Numbered from the stretch's first letter, positions 25,306 through 34,394 are shown. The stretch is DNA of 64,000 nt from Marinobacter oulmenensis (GCF_014201735.1 NZ_JACHFE010000006.1:1-64000), one strand, 5' to 3'. A program made the numbers and translations. The notes: a model not told the origin generated them from the letters alone.

Positions 25306-25881
25306 ATGAAACTGACATCCAAACTGCTTACCACCGCCGCCCTGCTGGCCACCTCCACCGCCGCCATGGCTCACACCGGCCACGGCACCGGCGGCTTCAC
25401 CAGCGGCCTGCTGCACCCCATGTTCGGCCTGGACCACCTGCTGGCCATGGCCGCCATCGGCTTCTGGAGCGTGCGCCAAAGCAAAACCATGAAAAACGCC
25501 ACACCGGCCTTCGTAATCGGCGGCATGATCCTCGGCGCCGCACTCGCCTGGGGCGGCCTGAGCCTGCCGGGCGTTGAAACCGGCATCACCTTCTCGGTAC
25601 TGGTCGCCGGCATCCTCATCGCCACCCTGGCAAAACTGCCCACCGCCGTCGGCGGCACCCTGGTCGGCGCCTTCATGCTGTTCCACGGCTTCGCACACGG
25701 CGCCGAAATGCCCGAAGGCAGCACCCTGGCCGCTTACCTCACCGGCTTCTCCATCGCCACTCTCGCCATCACCCTCGTAGGCCGTGGCCTGGGCGCCCTG
25801 ATGCTGAAAGCAGACAGCCGCTTCAGCCGTGGCATCGGTGCAGTGCTGGCGGCAGCCGGAGCGTATCTGGCTGCTGCCTGA
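25306..25881 (+). CDS. hupE: HupE/UreJ family nickel transporter
   Basis: A 191-residue membrane protein with a signal peptide (cleavage after AAMA) followed at once by HTGHGTGGFTSGLLHPMFGLDHLLAM, the metal-binding HxxxDH-type motif of HupE/UreJ, then about six hydrophobic helices. A second signature is FHGFAHGAEMPEG. It probably supplies nickel for the urease just upstream. It is last in the operon and followed by a strong terminator. Confidence 0.93.
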   Translation: MKLTSKLLTTAALLATSTAAMAHTGHGTGGFTSGLLHPMFGLDHLLAMAAIGFWSVRQSKTMKNATPAFVIGGMILGAALAWGGLSLPGVETGITFSVLVAGILIATLAKLPTAVGGTLVGAFMLFHGFAHGAEMPEGSTLAAYLTGFSIATLAITLVGRGLGALMLKADSRFSRGIGAVLAAAGAYLAAA

Positions 25882-25912
25882 TACCCGAAAACTGACCGCA
25901 GAAAACCAAAAA

Positions 25913-25939
25913 GCCGCCCGGGCAACCGGGCGGCTTTTT
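25913..25939 (+). terminator. Rho-independent terminator of the urea operon
   Basis: GCCGCCCGG-GCAA-CCGGGCGGC stem-loop followed by TTTTT, with an A-rich stretch before it, 31 bases after the hupE stop. Confidence 0.93.
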
Positions 25940-26046
25940 CTGTATCTGGTTTACTAAAATTTACGTCCACCGGGTAGGCAGTATGCTCAAGATTAGGCTA
26001 GTGTGTAGCTATAAGTAACGGATACACCCGCTGTTAAGGATGACGG

Positions 26047-27156
26047 ATGGACTTCTCCCCGCTTTTTCAGCCTCTGTTGGGCGCCCTTTGGTATCTGATT
26101 CCACTGTTCGTTCTGGCAGCGGTGATCAAGTCGCCTTGGTTCAAAGGGCAAGTTGGGGAGGCCATCGTAAACCTGTCGGCGCACTTCCTCCTCGACCGCA
26201 AGACCTATCACCTTATTCGCAATGTCACTCTGCCCACTGAGGACGGGACCACCCAGATTGATCATTTGATTGTGTCTCCGTATGGGGTGTTTGTGGTGGA
26301 GACCAAGAATATGAAGGGGTGGATCTTTGGTGGGGCGAAGCAGCGGTATTGGACCCAGAAGATTTTCCGGCATTCTCAGAAATTCCAGAACCCGTTGCAC
26401 CAGAACTACAAACACCTCAAAACCGTCCAGAGCCGCTTGGGGCTGACTGACGATCAGATCTGTTCGTTGGTGGTGTTTGTTGGCGACAGCACGTTCAAGA
26501 CGCCCATGCCAGACAACGTCACCCAGGGGCTTGGGTTCATTCGGTTTATCAAATCCCACACCAGCGTTGTTCTCACCACCGTGCAGGTTCAAACCCTGGT
26601 TGAAGAGATTGCACTTGGGCGGCTAAAGCCTACCTGGCGGACACATCGGGAGCATGTGAAGCATGTTCAAGGGATTGTTGAGCAAAAGCAGGGTGAGGCT
26701 GGCTTGGCGGCTGACTGGGAGGACTCCCCCTTTGGGCAAAGACGGCAGCGGCGCGATGGATGGCTGGTAAAGCCGTTATTCGTTATCTGTGTACTGGCGT
26801 TGTCCGCTTTTTACTGGACGAGTACGGATAAGCCAGAAAACAGCGAGGCGGCCCGAAGTGTTCAGATTGCTCAGGCCAAGGCGCGTGAGCAGCAGTTGGC
26901 GCTGGAGAGGAAGCAGGAGGCTCGGCAGGAAGCTTTAAGAATCGAGCGGGAGGCTGCGGAGCGGGTTCGTCTAGCGCGGTTGGAGCGTGAACGGGAGCAG
27001 GCGTTTGAGAGGGCATTTGTTGAGAGCTATGTCGCGCCGGAGGGGTGTGATAACTGGCGGTCAGATCGGCATATGGTTGAGTGTGTTAATTATCGGATGC
27101 GGGCTAAGGTCGGGTTTCGTGGGGAGTACTTTGGAAACCGCTATAGCGATTTATAA
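26047..27156 (+). CDS. NERD-domain membrane protein
   Basis: A 369-residue protein: an N-terminal membrane helix (about 8-27), a NERD nuclease-related domain (about 30-160) with QVGEAIV, ILNV-like strand, TTQIDHLIVSPYGVFVVETKN (the D...E-x-K core of PD-(D/E)XK-like folds) and WTQKIF, a second helix near 245-260, and a long Lys/Arg/Glu-rich coiled coil (285-335). The last 35 residues have two Cys. NERD proteins are poorly understood and often lie in defence or mobile regions. Its upstream region (about 25975-26060) has a diverged copy at 43040-43120. Domain call confident; role unknown. Confidence 0.82.
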   Translation: MDFSPLFQPLLGALWYLIPLFVLAAVIKSPWFKGQVGEAIVNLSAHFLLDRKTYHLIRNVTLPTEDGTTQIDHLIVSPYGVFVVETKNMKGWIFGGAKQRYWTQKIFRHSQKFQNPLHQNYKHLKTVQSRLGLTDDQICSLVVFVGDSTFKTPMPDNVTQGLGFIRFIKSHTSVVLTTVQVQTLVEEIALGRLKPTWRTHREHVKHVQGIVEQKQGEAGLAADWEDSPFGQRRQRRDGWLVKPLFVICVLALSAFYWTSTDKPENSEAARSVQIAQAKAREQQLALERKQEARQEALRIEREAAERVRLARLEREREQAFERAFVESYVAPEGCDNWRSDRHMVECVNYRMRAKVGFRGEYFGNRYSDL

Positions 27157-27290
27157 GAATAGGCATGAGAAGAACAATGACTGTGTCATTTTTTCGACAA
27201 TCGATTAGAATTAATCAATGATATAGAGCGAGAAGAATGCCGGTGTGTTGTGAAAATGAAAGCTAATTATATAAATAAGAGCAGTTTCTA

Positions 27291-28523
27291 ATGATAGAGT
27301 TTGTCTCACAAAGCAATAAAACCAATCTGATTCTGTTCGTGCATGGATTCTGTGGTGGCCGAGAAACGTGGAGTCAGAGCAACTCGGCGTCATTTCCTGA
27401 GCTGTTTCGTGACGATACTGAGATATCCGAAAGATTCGACGTGGCATATTTTTCGTATTTCACTAAGTTGCTAAATCTTTTTGCAAAGGCAGGAATGGCG
27501 CAAACGCTCATGAAGCGTATTTTTGGTTCTTCGCATGGGAAGCTGGCTAAAAATGTCAGTATTGAGGAAATCGGTAATCTTTTGCGAACGGAAATAAGGT
27601 TTAGGCTTCAGCAATACGAAAATATTGTTGTAGTTGCTCATAGCATGGGTGGTTTGGTTACGAAGAGTGCGATAATTAGTGATATAGAGGAAAAGATCCC
27701 TTCTAGAATTAAGCTGTTTATATCTTTAGCCGTTCCTCATCAGGGTGCTGACGCTGCAACTTTTGGAAAGTTATTTAGTGATAACTTGCAAATCGAAGAG
27801 CTTTCCCCTCTAAATGAGTTTATCCATAAAGTTAATGATGAATGGCTAAGGTCCAACATAAGACCGACTACCAAGTACTTTTATGGAGTACACGACACGG
27901 TTGTAAAAAAAACAAGCGCTGTGCCGATAGATAAAGAAAAATCGGATGCAATATCGCTTGATGAAGATCACACTAGTATTACAAAGCCGGAAGATAAAAG
28001 TGCCACAACATTTATTGCGGTGAGGCACTCGGTGCTTGATTTTGACGCCGAAGATCTTGGGGTATTAGACCCTGTGATAAAAAAACTAGAAGATGAATCT
28101 GAGTTTGACGATGAGTTATTCGTCTTAAAGTTGATCTCGGCTGATATACACAAGGTCTCAATAAGAGAAGCTAAAGAAGCGTTCCTGAATGCTGAATATA
28201 TAAGAAAGTTCTTCAGGGGCGAAGCCGATCAAAAGCGTTTAGCTGAACTTTATTCGAAGATACGAAAGATATATCAAAACAGTTACACTAAGTATCTGCA
28301 TGACGGAATACCGAATTCCGGACTTCTACTATCTGATGTGCATGATAATATAATAAAACAGGATAAGGGATTTCTTGAATCGTTCCTTTTGTTTTTAAAC
28401 GCCATCCATAAACAGGGGATGCTGCATCAATTAGCTAACGAAGAAAATGAGGATATTTGGTGGGTGAAGGATGGTTCCATAGAGTCCCTTCGTGACTTAT
28501 TGAAGGCGAGAAGAGATGAATAA
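27291..28523 (+). CDS. Alpha/beta-hydrolase effector of an ABC-three-component-like system
   Basis: A 410-residue protein in AT-rich DNA. The N-terminal about 260 residues are a serine hydrolase: ILFVHGFCGG (oxyanion strand), nucleophile elbow VVAHSMGGLV (Ser118), FYGVHDTVV, and the His-containing DHTSITKPED typical of lipase/SERAC-like hydrolases. Residues about 285-410 (DDELFVLKLISADIHKVSIR, EAFLNAEYIRKFFRGE, QGMLHQL) form a helical domain placed like the C-terminal coupling domains of ABC-3C effectors. It overlaps the next gene by eight bases. The likely role is a conflict effector acting on lipid or another ester when released by the ATPase partner; the substrate is unknown. Confidence 0.72.
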   Translation: MIEFVSQSNKTNLILFVHGFCGGRETWSQSNSASFPELFRDDTEISERFDVAYFSYFTKLLNLFAKAGMAQTLMKRIFGSSHGKLAKNVSIEEIGNLLRTEIRFRLQQYENIVVVAHSMGGLVTKSAIISDIEEKIPSRIKLFISLAVPHQGADAATFGKLFSDNLQIEELSPLNEFIHKVNDEWLRSNIRPTTKYFYGVHDTVVKKTSAVPIDKEKSDAISLDEDHTSITKPEDKSATTFIAVRHSVLDFDAEDLGVLDPVIKKLEDESEFDDELFVLKLISADIHKVSIREAKEAFLNAEYIRKFFRGEADQKRLAELYSKIRKIYQNSYTKYLHDGIPNSGLLLSDVHDNIIKQDKGFLESFLLFLNAIHKQGMLHQLANEENEDIWWVKDGSIESLRDLLKARRDE

Positions 28524-29022
28524 GCTTCCATATGTCCAGCCAGAGCGGGAAGTTTTTTACTGTTTAGGCATTCTTCTTTTAGTAATTTCTGCCCTTGCAG
28601 AAACGAAAAAGGGGAAAAAGGTTTTGACTATCGATAAATTGCAATCGTTCTACTTTTTGGCTAGTAGGCCGGACTTTTTGAATAGCGTTCTTGTTCTGGC
28701 TGGAAAGACTAGTCTCGCCATAGATGAGGTTGACTATTATACAGTAGAGACGATTTCGCTAAATATAGATGAGCTTTTCGATCGACAGCGCATTTTGCAA
28801 ATGATAAAAATTCTTTCGTCCAAAGATTATATGGACGCAGGCTACTCAAAAACAGATGGTTACTTTTTTAACTTAACTTATGAAGGTCATATTGCGGCTA
28901 GTAAGCTAGAGGGAAGTTATTTTGAAAAGGTTCGAGGTTTTATAGAAAGGATTTCTGCATTCCAGTCTTATTCGCCAAATAAAATTAATGGCTATATAAA
29001 GTCAGTTTTAGTTAGGGGTTAA
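28516..29022 (+). CDS. Middle component of an ABC-three-component-like system
   Basis: A 168-residue helical protein overlapping the hydrolase gene and ending three bases before the ATPase start. The segment KKVLTIDKLQSFYFLASRPDFLNSVL resembles the helix-turn patterns of ABC-3C middle-component families, which link effector and ATPase. No catalytic motif is seen. The assignment rests on size, this pattern and the strict order effector, middle component, ATPase. Confidence 0.6.
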   Translation: MNKLPYVQPEREVFYCLGILLLVISALAETKKGKKVLTIDKLQSFYFLASRPDFLNSVLVLAGKTSLAIDEVDYYTVETISLNIDELFDRQRILQMIKILSSKDYMDAGYSKTDGYFFNLTYEGHIAASKLEGSYFEKVRGFIERISAFQSYSPNKINGYIKSVLVRG

Positions 29023-29025
29023 AAA

Positions 29026-31002
29026 GTGGATCTCTCGTCAGGGTTGCTTCTAAAAAATTTGATTTTAAATGGGCATCGAAAAGATTATTGGGTTCCCTTC
29101 CATCCTGGTGTCAACATAATATACGGCGATGCCGATACAGGTAAGTCTAGCATCCTTAGACTGGTGTACTACCTGCTCGGTGGGAAGCAAATAAAGCTGG
29201 ATAAAGAAATAACGTCGTCTGTGAAGTGCGCAGTCTTAGAAATTAGTATCAATGGCAATCCATACTGCATTAGTAGGGATATTTTTAATTCCGGACGAGA
29301 CGTTGACGTGTACTCATGTGCGTACTCCGATATATCGAGGTCTTTCCCCGATAAATATAAATCCAGCGTTTCTCAGTCTGACGAAGAAAACAAAAGCCTC
29401 TCCGAATTTCTTATTGAAGCATTGGGTTTTCCTGCGGTAATGCTAAAGCAGGCACCTTCAAAAGATTCGTCTGATGTTGCTAGGCTCAGTTTTCTAGACT
29501 TATTTAAGTTTATGTACCTCGATCAGGATGATGTCGGCAGTACGAAAATGTTAAATATTGGAAATCCTGTTGTTGAAGTGAAGAATCGGGAGGTTTTTAA
29601 GTATATTTTTAATGTACTTGACTCTGGGATTTCTGAGTTAGAGGCAGATATAGCAAATAAGTCAAAAGAAAAGACAGATCTTTCTAACCAGTACTCGGTA
29701 ATAAGTCGATTTTTGAATGATACCGACTTCAAAAGCTTGGATGATTTAGATCGAGATTTAAATAACGTCGACGAGGCGAGAAAGGGGCTTGAAAAATTAC
29801 TTTTAGATTTAAATTCAAGAATCACAAGCGATAATCAATTATATGATAGTTTAAGCGATGCTTTAAACACCATCAATTTGAAAATTACTGAGAATGAGCA
29901 GGCTAAAAATGAGGCTTTGCGTAATATTGATAGGTTCGCTAGGCTTTCCAACGATTACGAGAACGATATCAATAAGATTGATGCTGGGTTGTCTGCAAAA
30001 CAGGTTGTTGGAGCAGAGATTGAAGAAACTACGAGTTGCCCAGTTTGTGAAACGGTTGTTGAAATTAGTGAGATATCGAAAAAGTTTGATATGTCTAGCG
30101 AGACACGACTAAAAAGCGAGAAAACATCAATTAAAAGGAGGTTGAAAGACCTTAAAGGCTTAATTGATGAAAATATAAACTCGTTGGATGCTGCGAATTC
30201 TACGCTTGATGAATTGTATGCTGAGCGAAATAAGGCAAGGAGGATGATCGATGAGGAACTGGCTAAATCTGTATCGCCTTACTTAGCGGAGCGGGACGCA
30301 ATTGTCGAGGAATTGGCTCAGCTAGATGAGCGTAGAGAAAAGTTAGTGCACTTTCTTCGTGTTCGTAATAAGCAGGAATTGGTGGCGGATCAGGCGAGTC
30401 GTTTAGAAGCAACTATTATAAAGCTTAAAAAGAGCCTAAGCGAACTCAAGGATAACGCTCCATCACTTGAGGAAGTGCTTAAGGATCTAAGCACAGATAT
30501 AGATAAGTTTATCCGGAAAGTTAAAATTAATAATCATGTTGGCGTGGGAATAGATGGTAAAACATTTTTGCCAAGGGTTCGGGATACCGAATATCGAAGT
30601 ATTAATTCGGGTGGACTAAGGACCGTGGCATCTATAGGTTATCTTGCAACGATTTTGAGGCAAAAGTTGCGCAAGGAAACAAATATTCCCGGCTTGCTGA
30701 TGATTGATACAGTTGGTAAGTTTCTTGGAAAAACTCCTGAAGATTCCGAAGGTTCCTTTGAAGGGGATTCGAGTGATGTTGAAGGTGTGGCGGATCCTGA
30801 AAAGTACAAAAATCTTTTTGATGCCTTGATTGATATTGCAGAAGAGTTTGACGCCGAGGGCAAGCTTTGTCAGATCATTCTTGTAGATAATGACATTCCA
30901 CCTAGTGTGGCTTATGAAAATGTAGGGTTTGAAGTAGCTCATTACAGGTCTAATGGAGTGAATGATCTTCCGGTTGGGCTAATTGATGATTGGAAAAATT
31001 AG
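29026..31002 (+). CDS. SMC/Rad50-like ABC ATPase of an ABC-three-component-like system
   Basis: A 658-residue protein from GTG 29026. Walker A is GDADTGKSS (34-42), preceded by PFHPGVNIIY. Two long coiled-coil arms (about 205-320 and 350-480) flank a zinc hook CPVC (338-341). The C-terminal lobe has a signature-like NSGGLRTVASIGYL (527-540) and Walker B LLMIDTVGKFLG. This is the layout of Rad50-type ATPases in ABC-3C systems. The ATPase probably senses foreign DNA or replication structures and controls the hydrolase. There is no nuclease partner of the SbcD type nearby, which argues against a repair role. Confidence 0.75.
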   Translation: MDLSSGLLLKNLILNGHRKDYWVPFHPGVNIIYGDADTGKSSILRLVYYLLGGKQIKLDKEITSSVKCAVLEISINGNPYCISRDIFNSGRDVDVYSCAYSDISRSFPDKYKSSVSQSDEENKSLSEFLIEALGFPAVMLKQAPSKDSSDVARLSFLDLFKFMYLDQDDVGSTKMLNIGNPVVEVKNREVFKYIFNVLDSGISELEADIANKSKEKTDLSNQYSVISRFLNDTDFKSLDDLDRDLNNVDEARKGLEKLLLDLNSRITSDNQLYDSLSDALNTINLKITENEQAKNEALRNIDRFARLSNDYENDINKIDAGLSAKQVVGAEIEETTSCPVCETVVEISEISKKFDMSSETRLKSEKTSIKRRLKDLKGLIDENINSLDAANSTLDELYAERNKARRMIDEELAKSVSPYLAERDAIVEELAQLDERREKLVHFLRVRNKQELVADQASRLEATIIKLKKSLSELKDNAPSLEEVLKDLSTDIDKFIRKVKINNHVGVGIDGKTFLPRVRDTEYRSINSGGLRTVASIGYLATILRQKLRKETNIPGLLMIDTVGKFLGKTPEDSEGSFEGDSSDVEGVADPEKYKNLFDALIDIAEEFDAEGKLCQIILVDNDIPPSVAYENVGFEVAHYRSNGVNDLPVGLIDDWKN

Positions 31003-31034
31003 GCCAAAGCATTAAGGACAGGCACTGCCAGCGG

Positions 31035-31061
31035 GAAAACCGGGACAGATTTATTTTTACG
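31035..31061 (+). repeat. Dispersed GGGACAGAT motif, copy a
   Basis: AAAACCGGGACAGATTTATT, followed by TTTACGG. Left flank of the broken transposase. Related copies are at 31441, 33570, 34395 and 35488. Confidence 0.65.
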
Positions 31062-31176
31062 GCTTGTTTAAAGGTTCAGGGCTAGTCTGAGCCACTATTA
31101 GTTTTCTTCTCGCGTCGGTTATATTGGTTGCCGGCCTACAGAACGGATTCTGTGGTTTAAAAGCAAGGAGGTGCTT

Positions 31177-31470
31177 ATGCCAAGACAGGCCAGGCTGATT
31201 GTGCCCGGTTTTCCCCACCATATTGTCCAACGCGGCCATAACCGCCAACCGGTGTTCGTCGAACGCCGTGATTTCGAGTACTACCTGGCAAACCTGCAAG
31301 AGTGGAAGTAGGTTTATGAGCTGGAGATATTTAGCTACTGCCTGATGACGAACCATGTTCATCTGGTCGTTCAGGCAAACGAAAATGTGACCGCAATTCC
31401 TCAATTGATGAAGCACTTGGCTGGTCGTCAGACACGTTTTGGGAAACTTGGGACAGAGTTATTTCCTAAG
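31177..31470 (+). pseudogene. Broken REP-associated (IS200-like) tyrosine transposase
   Basis: After AAGGAGGTGCTT an ATG opens a frame reading MPRQARLIVPGFPHHIVQRG, the start of Y1 transposases with the HVI/HHIVQRG motif. A TAG at 31309-31311 (probably from CAG) stops it after 44 codons. The same frame continues with FSYCLMTNHVHLVVQ, holding the HxH (HVH) metal motif, to RQTRFG near 31445, then loses similarity. The catalytic Tyr region is missing, so it is doubly inactivated. RAYTs mobilise short palindromic sequences; the dispersed motif copies nearby may be their traces. Confidence 0.88.
31441..31467 (+). repeat. Dispersed GGGACAGAT motif, copy b
   Basis: GGGAAACTTGGGACAGAGTT, then ATTTCC, at the point where similarity to transposases ends; it probably marks the right junction of the truncated element. 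Confidence 0.5.
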
Positions 31471-31479
31471 TCAAAATCT

Positions 31480-32334
31480 TTAAAATGGTTTTGCTACCTC
31501 AATTATCATTGCTGTTGCGTCATCTTGAGGCTTCAATCTCGGGTGTTTTAATAAAGATTTGTCGTCATTTTCGATTTTTCTTATTTCATTAATTATTTGT
31601 TTTAGGGATGGGCCACTTTTCGATAAAATTTCCTCTACTTTACATATCCCATATTGCTTGAATGATATTGAGAAACCATCACTGCAGAGAAGAATTTTCG
31701 ACACGCTTTTTGCATCAATTTTTTTTGTTTCAAGGTACTCGGTATATTTCAGATCCGGAGACAAAGCTGAATAACCGCCAGGGGAGTTCATCATGGATCG
31801 AGTACGCCTAAGAGTAGACGCGATTGCCTTTCGAGCCTCAGGGAAAGGCTTTCCTGAAGCTATTTCTTTTTGCAAAAGAGAAATAGAATGGTTGTCGAAT
31901 GATTCAAGCGGAGAATTTGGAAATTTCCATATTTTACCATCTTCGAGAAGGCAATAGATCTCACAGTCTCCCAGCCTATGAATATTAAGAGTGTGATTGT
32001 TTAGATGTACTAGGATAAGGCCAGATGACGGTATTTGGAATTTTTTTACATTGTATTTTGATGTTATTGCGTTAAACAAATTTTTGGTTTTCTTAACTGC
32101 ATAAAAAAGGCTTTCCTCGACTGGCTCGTCATCGGTAATACGGCTTTTTAAAAAAGATTTCAAATTCCTGACAAACCAAGAGGCATCAGATTCTTCATTT
32201 TGTATTAGGGGCTCTCCAAGTCCAGTTGCACCATCTAAAACAAAAGCTACACTTTCGCTAAAGTAAAGTTCGTCTTCGTTCACTTTCTTCTGTTCAGCAG
32301 GGACAGATAATTTTTCAAGGCAAATTAATTTCAT
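31480..32334 (-). CDS. PP2C-family protein serine/threonine phosphatase
   Basis: A 284-residue protein with the order of PPM/PP2C motifs: NEDELYF (metal-binding Asp/Glu), FVLDGATGLGEP (the DGATG form of DGxGG), SSGLILVHL, HRLGDCEIY (GD motif), ILLCSDGFS and the C-terminal QDDATAMIIEV. It should remove phosphate from Ser/Thr residues. Its start overlaps the TPR-membrane protein gene by 20 bases, so the two form one unit. The DNA is AT-rich compared with the chromosome. No kinase partner is seen in the window. PP2C assignment is good; the target is unknown. Confidence 0.82.
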   Translation of the reverse strand: MKLICLEKLSVPAEQKKVNEDELYFSESVAFVLDGATGLGEPLIQNEESDASWFVRNLKSFLKSRITDDEPVEESLFYAVKKTKNLFNAITSKYNVKKFQIPSSGLILVHLNNHTLNIHRLGDCEIYCLLEDGKIWKFPNSPLESFDNHSISLLQKEIASGKPFPEARKAIASTLRRTRSMMNSPGGYSALSPDLKYTEYLETKKIDAKSVSKILLCSDGFSISFKQYGICKVEEILSKSGPSLKQIINEIRKIENDDKSLLKHPRLKPQDDATAMIIEVAKPF

Positions 32335-33385
32335 TTGCTATCCCATATAGTTTGTCAAGAAAAACAGATATAACTATTAGTATTGTAGATATGGCAAACC
32401 CGAAAAGGAATCGTTTGATTCTTGATCGGGGCTCATAAAGAACGCCGAATCCACTTATGAAAATTAGTAGTGCAGCGGCGAGAGCAAATATCAATTGAGC
32501 GGCATGGATGAATGGATAGGAAGCTGAGACACTTATTCCGCCTATTAGCAAAGAAATTACTGCTATAAATATCGTTAAGATTTGAATATTTGAGCTCTTA
32601 GCTTCACTAACTGCTGATAGTGTGGCATCACTTATTTGCCTTTCTATATCTAATATTTCTCTTGATAGCGCTGTTTCGGATTTTATCTCGAGATAATTTG
32701 TTAGACGGATCGGATAATCAGGCGATCCACTGTCCTCTTGGTCTATTGCATGGCGAATATCTTGGTCAGCCTTCTCATAAAGCCCAAGCTGAGCATGGAC
32801 TCGAGCTCTTGTGGAGTAATATTTAGGATATCCCGGTTCGGAATCGATCGCAGTATTTACGGCTTTCAGTGCTTCATTGAGAAGTTTTGCTTTTTCTTCT
32901 TTTGATTGTCCATTTGACTTAGCCTTATCAACCAGGCCACCCGCTAGACTATGTAAAGCTCCAGGATAATCCGGAACTAGTTTTAGACAATGCCTAGCTA
33001 ATCGAATTGCGGTGTCCAAGTCAGTTTCGGTTCCTCTATCTTTCAACAATATAGAGTAGACGTGTTGCGAAAAAAAACTCGAAAGCTTCTGATCTTCCGA
33101 GGTTCCGACAAATTCACCACTGAAATCTTCCCACACAGCGATGCCTTTCTCCGTATCTTTGTAGCGTCGATGTCGAGTTAGCAAGATTAAGAAGCTCTCT
33201 AATCGCGTCTCAATTGAGTTCTCATGGTTTTTCAGCAAATGATAATGGTTGTCAATATCGTTCTTTGAGGCTTTAGTAGCTTTCTCGGCAATTTCTTTTT
33301 CCCTATCACGTATTTTCTTCAAATCAAATTCGGGCTCATGGGTGTCCTGATTTTTTAGAAATATCCTACATAATTTTTTTGTCAT
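32315..33385 (-). CDS. TPR protein with C-terminal transmembrane domain, partner of the PP2C phosphatase
   Basis: A 356-residue protein. The N-terminus is charged and helical, about residues 110-235 carry TPR-like repeats (DTAIRLARHCLKLVPDYPGA, KAVNTAIDSEPGYPKYYSTR, ARVHAQLGLYEKADQDIRHA), and the last 90 residues have three hydrophobic helices (ILTIFIAVISLLIGGISV; LIFALAAALLIFISGFGV; FAISTILIVISVFL). It is probably anchored in the inner membrane with a cytoplasmic TPR sensor. TPR repeats combined with a phosphatase suggest a signalling or defence module. I do not recognise a named system. A gap of about 200 bases to the NYN gene holds only a motif copy. Confidence 0.65.
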   Translation of the reverse strand: MTKKLCRIFLKNQDTHEPEFDLKKIRDREKEIAEKATKASKNDIDNHYHLLKNHENSIETRLESFLILLTRHRRYKDTEKGIAVWEDFSGEFVGTSEDQKLSSFFSQHVYSILLKDRGTETDLDTAIRLARHCLKLVPDYPGALHSLAGGLVDKAKSNGQSKEEKAKLLNEALKAVNTAIDSEPGYPKYYSTRARVHAQLGLYEKADQDIRHAIDQEDSGSPDYPIRLTNYLEIKSETALSREILDIERQISDATLSAVSEAKSSNIQILTIFIAVISLLIGGISVSASYPFIHAAQLIFALAAALLIFISGFGVLYEPRSRIKRFLFGFAISTILIVISVFLDKLYGIANEINLP

Positions 33386-33569
33386 TCCTAAACGTGTCCA
33401 TATTCCTGAGAGTTATCGAATTCTATGGTTTTGACGCCTTAGCAACAGACAATAATGTCGCATACATTGTCAATTCTGGGTAGGGCATGAGCGAGTGGAA
33501 GGGTTGGATCTGGCACAGAGGATCTGTAAATTTTCCGGCAGCTTTTCGAGCTGATCGCGGTAAATTTGT

Positions 33570-33595
33570 AAACCGGAACAGACCTATTTTTCTGG
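33570..33595 (+). repeat. Dispersed GGGACAGAT motif, copy c
   Basis: AACCGGAACAGACCTATTTT, then TCTGGG. It lies at the 3' edge of the NYN gene. Copies c and e share the variant CCTATTTTT. Confidence 0.6.
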
Positions 33596-34330
33596 GCTTT
33601 TGATATGGAGGACGTTTTTATCCCGCACACTCATTTCGAAGAGTTCACTGGCTCGGATAAGATCGCTCAGCTTCTTGTACCCGTAGTTCACGGGTGAGAA
33701 GGAACTGTTATTCGAAATGTACTGGCCTACCTTGCCGAGGTGGGCCCAGCCATCATCGTCAGCAGTCTGTTCCACCGCAGTTCGTAGAGTTCGTACCAGT
33801 ACAGTGTCGCCCCTCAGTTGATTGCGGCCCCATTTGGTTTCCACAGTTGGTTTTGGCGTTCCACCGTTGCTGACGCTATCGGGTTCCTCGGTGTCCTCGC
33901 GCAGGTTCTCCGTGTAGATGAATTGCGAGCAGGCGTTGACGAAAGGCATGGGGGTTTTGCGCTCGCCGAAACCAAAGACGGGCAGGCCGGCTTCAAGAAT
34001 TCGCATCACCAGGGGCGTAAAGTCGGAATCACTGGTCATGAGGGCGAAGGCATTGACGTTCCCGCTGTAGAGCAGGTCCATGGCGTCAATGATCATCGAG
34101 GCATCGGTGGCGTTCTTGCCGGTCGTGTAAGCAAATTGCTGAACCGGCCGGATGGCGTTGGCGTGGAGCTTTTCGATCCAGCCACCCAGCCGGGGACCGT
34201 TCCAGTTTCCGTGGGCATGGCGCACGTTCACAGCCCCGTATTTGGCGAGTTCCTGGAGTACCCCTTCGATGGATTGGTGACTGACGTTGTCACAGTCGAT
34301 GAGTAGAGCGATTTTGTAGTTGCTGTTCAT
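33584..34330 (-). CDS. NYN (PIN-like) RNase domain protein with OST-HTH/LOTUS domain
   Basis: A 248-residue protein. The N-terminal NYN domain (about 5-150) shows the acidic residues of PIN-like nucleases: ALLIDCDNVSHQSIEGVLQE, TGKNATDASMIIDAMDLLYS and ALMTSDSDFTPLVMRILEAG. The C-terminal about 70 residues (LVRTLRTAVEQTADDDGWAH, LGKVGQYI, GYKKLSDLIRAS) match the OST-HTH/LOTUS fold thought to bind RNA. It probably cleaves or processes RNA in the cytoplasm; the substrate is unknown. Such proteins (LabA-like/MARF1-like) are widespread and often accessory. Confidence 0.88.
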   Translation of the reverse strand: MNSNYKIALLIDCDNVSHQSIEGVLQELAKYGAVNVRHAHGNWNGPRLGGWIEKLHANAIRPVQQFAYTTGKNATDASMIIDAMDLLYSGNVNAFALMTSDSDFTPLVMRILEAGLPVFGFGERKTPMPFVNACSQFIYTENLREDTEEPDSVSNGGTPKPTVETKWGRNQLRGDTVLVRTLRTAVEQTADDDGWAHLGKVGQYISNNSSFSPVNYGYKKLSDLIRASELFEMSVRDKNVLHIKSPEK

Positions 34331-34394
34331 CGTGCTTGGGCTGTCCTTGTCTCAGATGGTGGTTCCGATTACTAGCAGCAAAGCCGGAACCGCG

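Noticed and set aside
27291..31002. SbcCD-type repair operon
   Set aside because: The ATPase has no SbcD-like nuclease partner; its neighbours are a hydrolase and a small helical protein, and the block is AT-rich accessory DNA.
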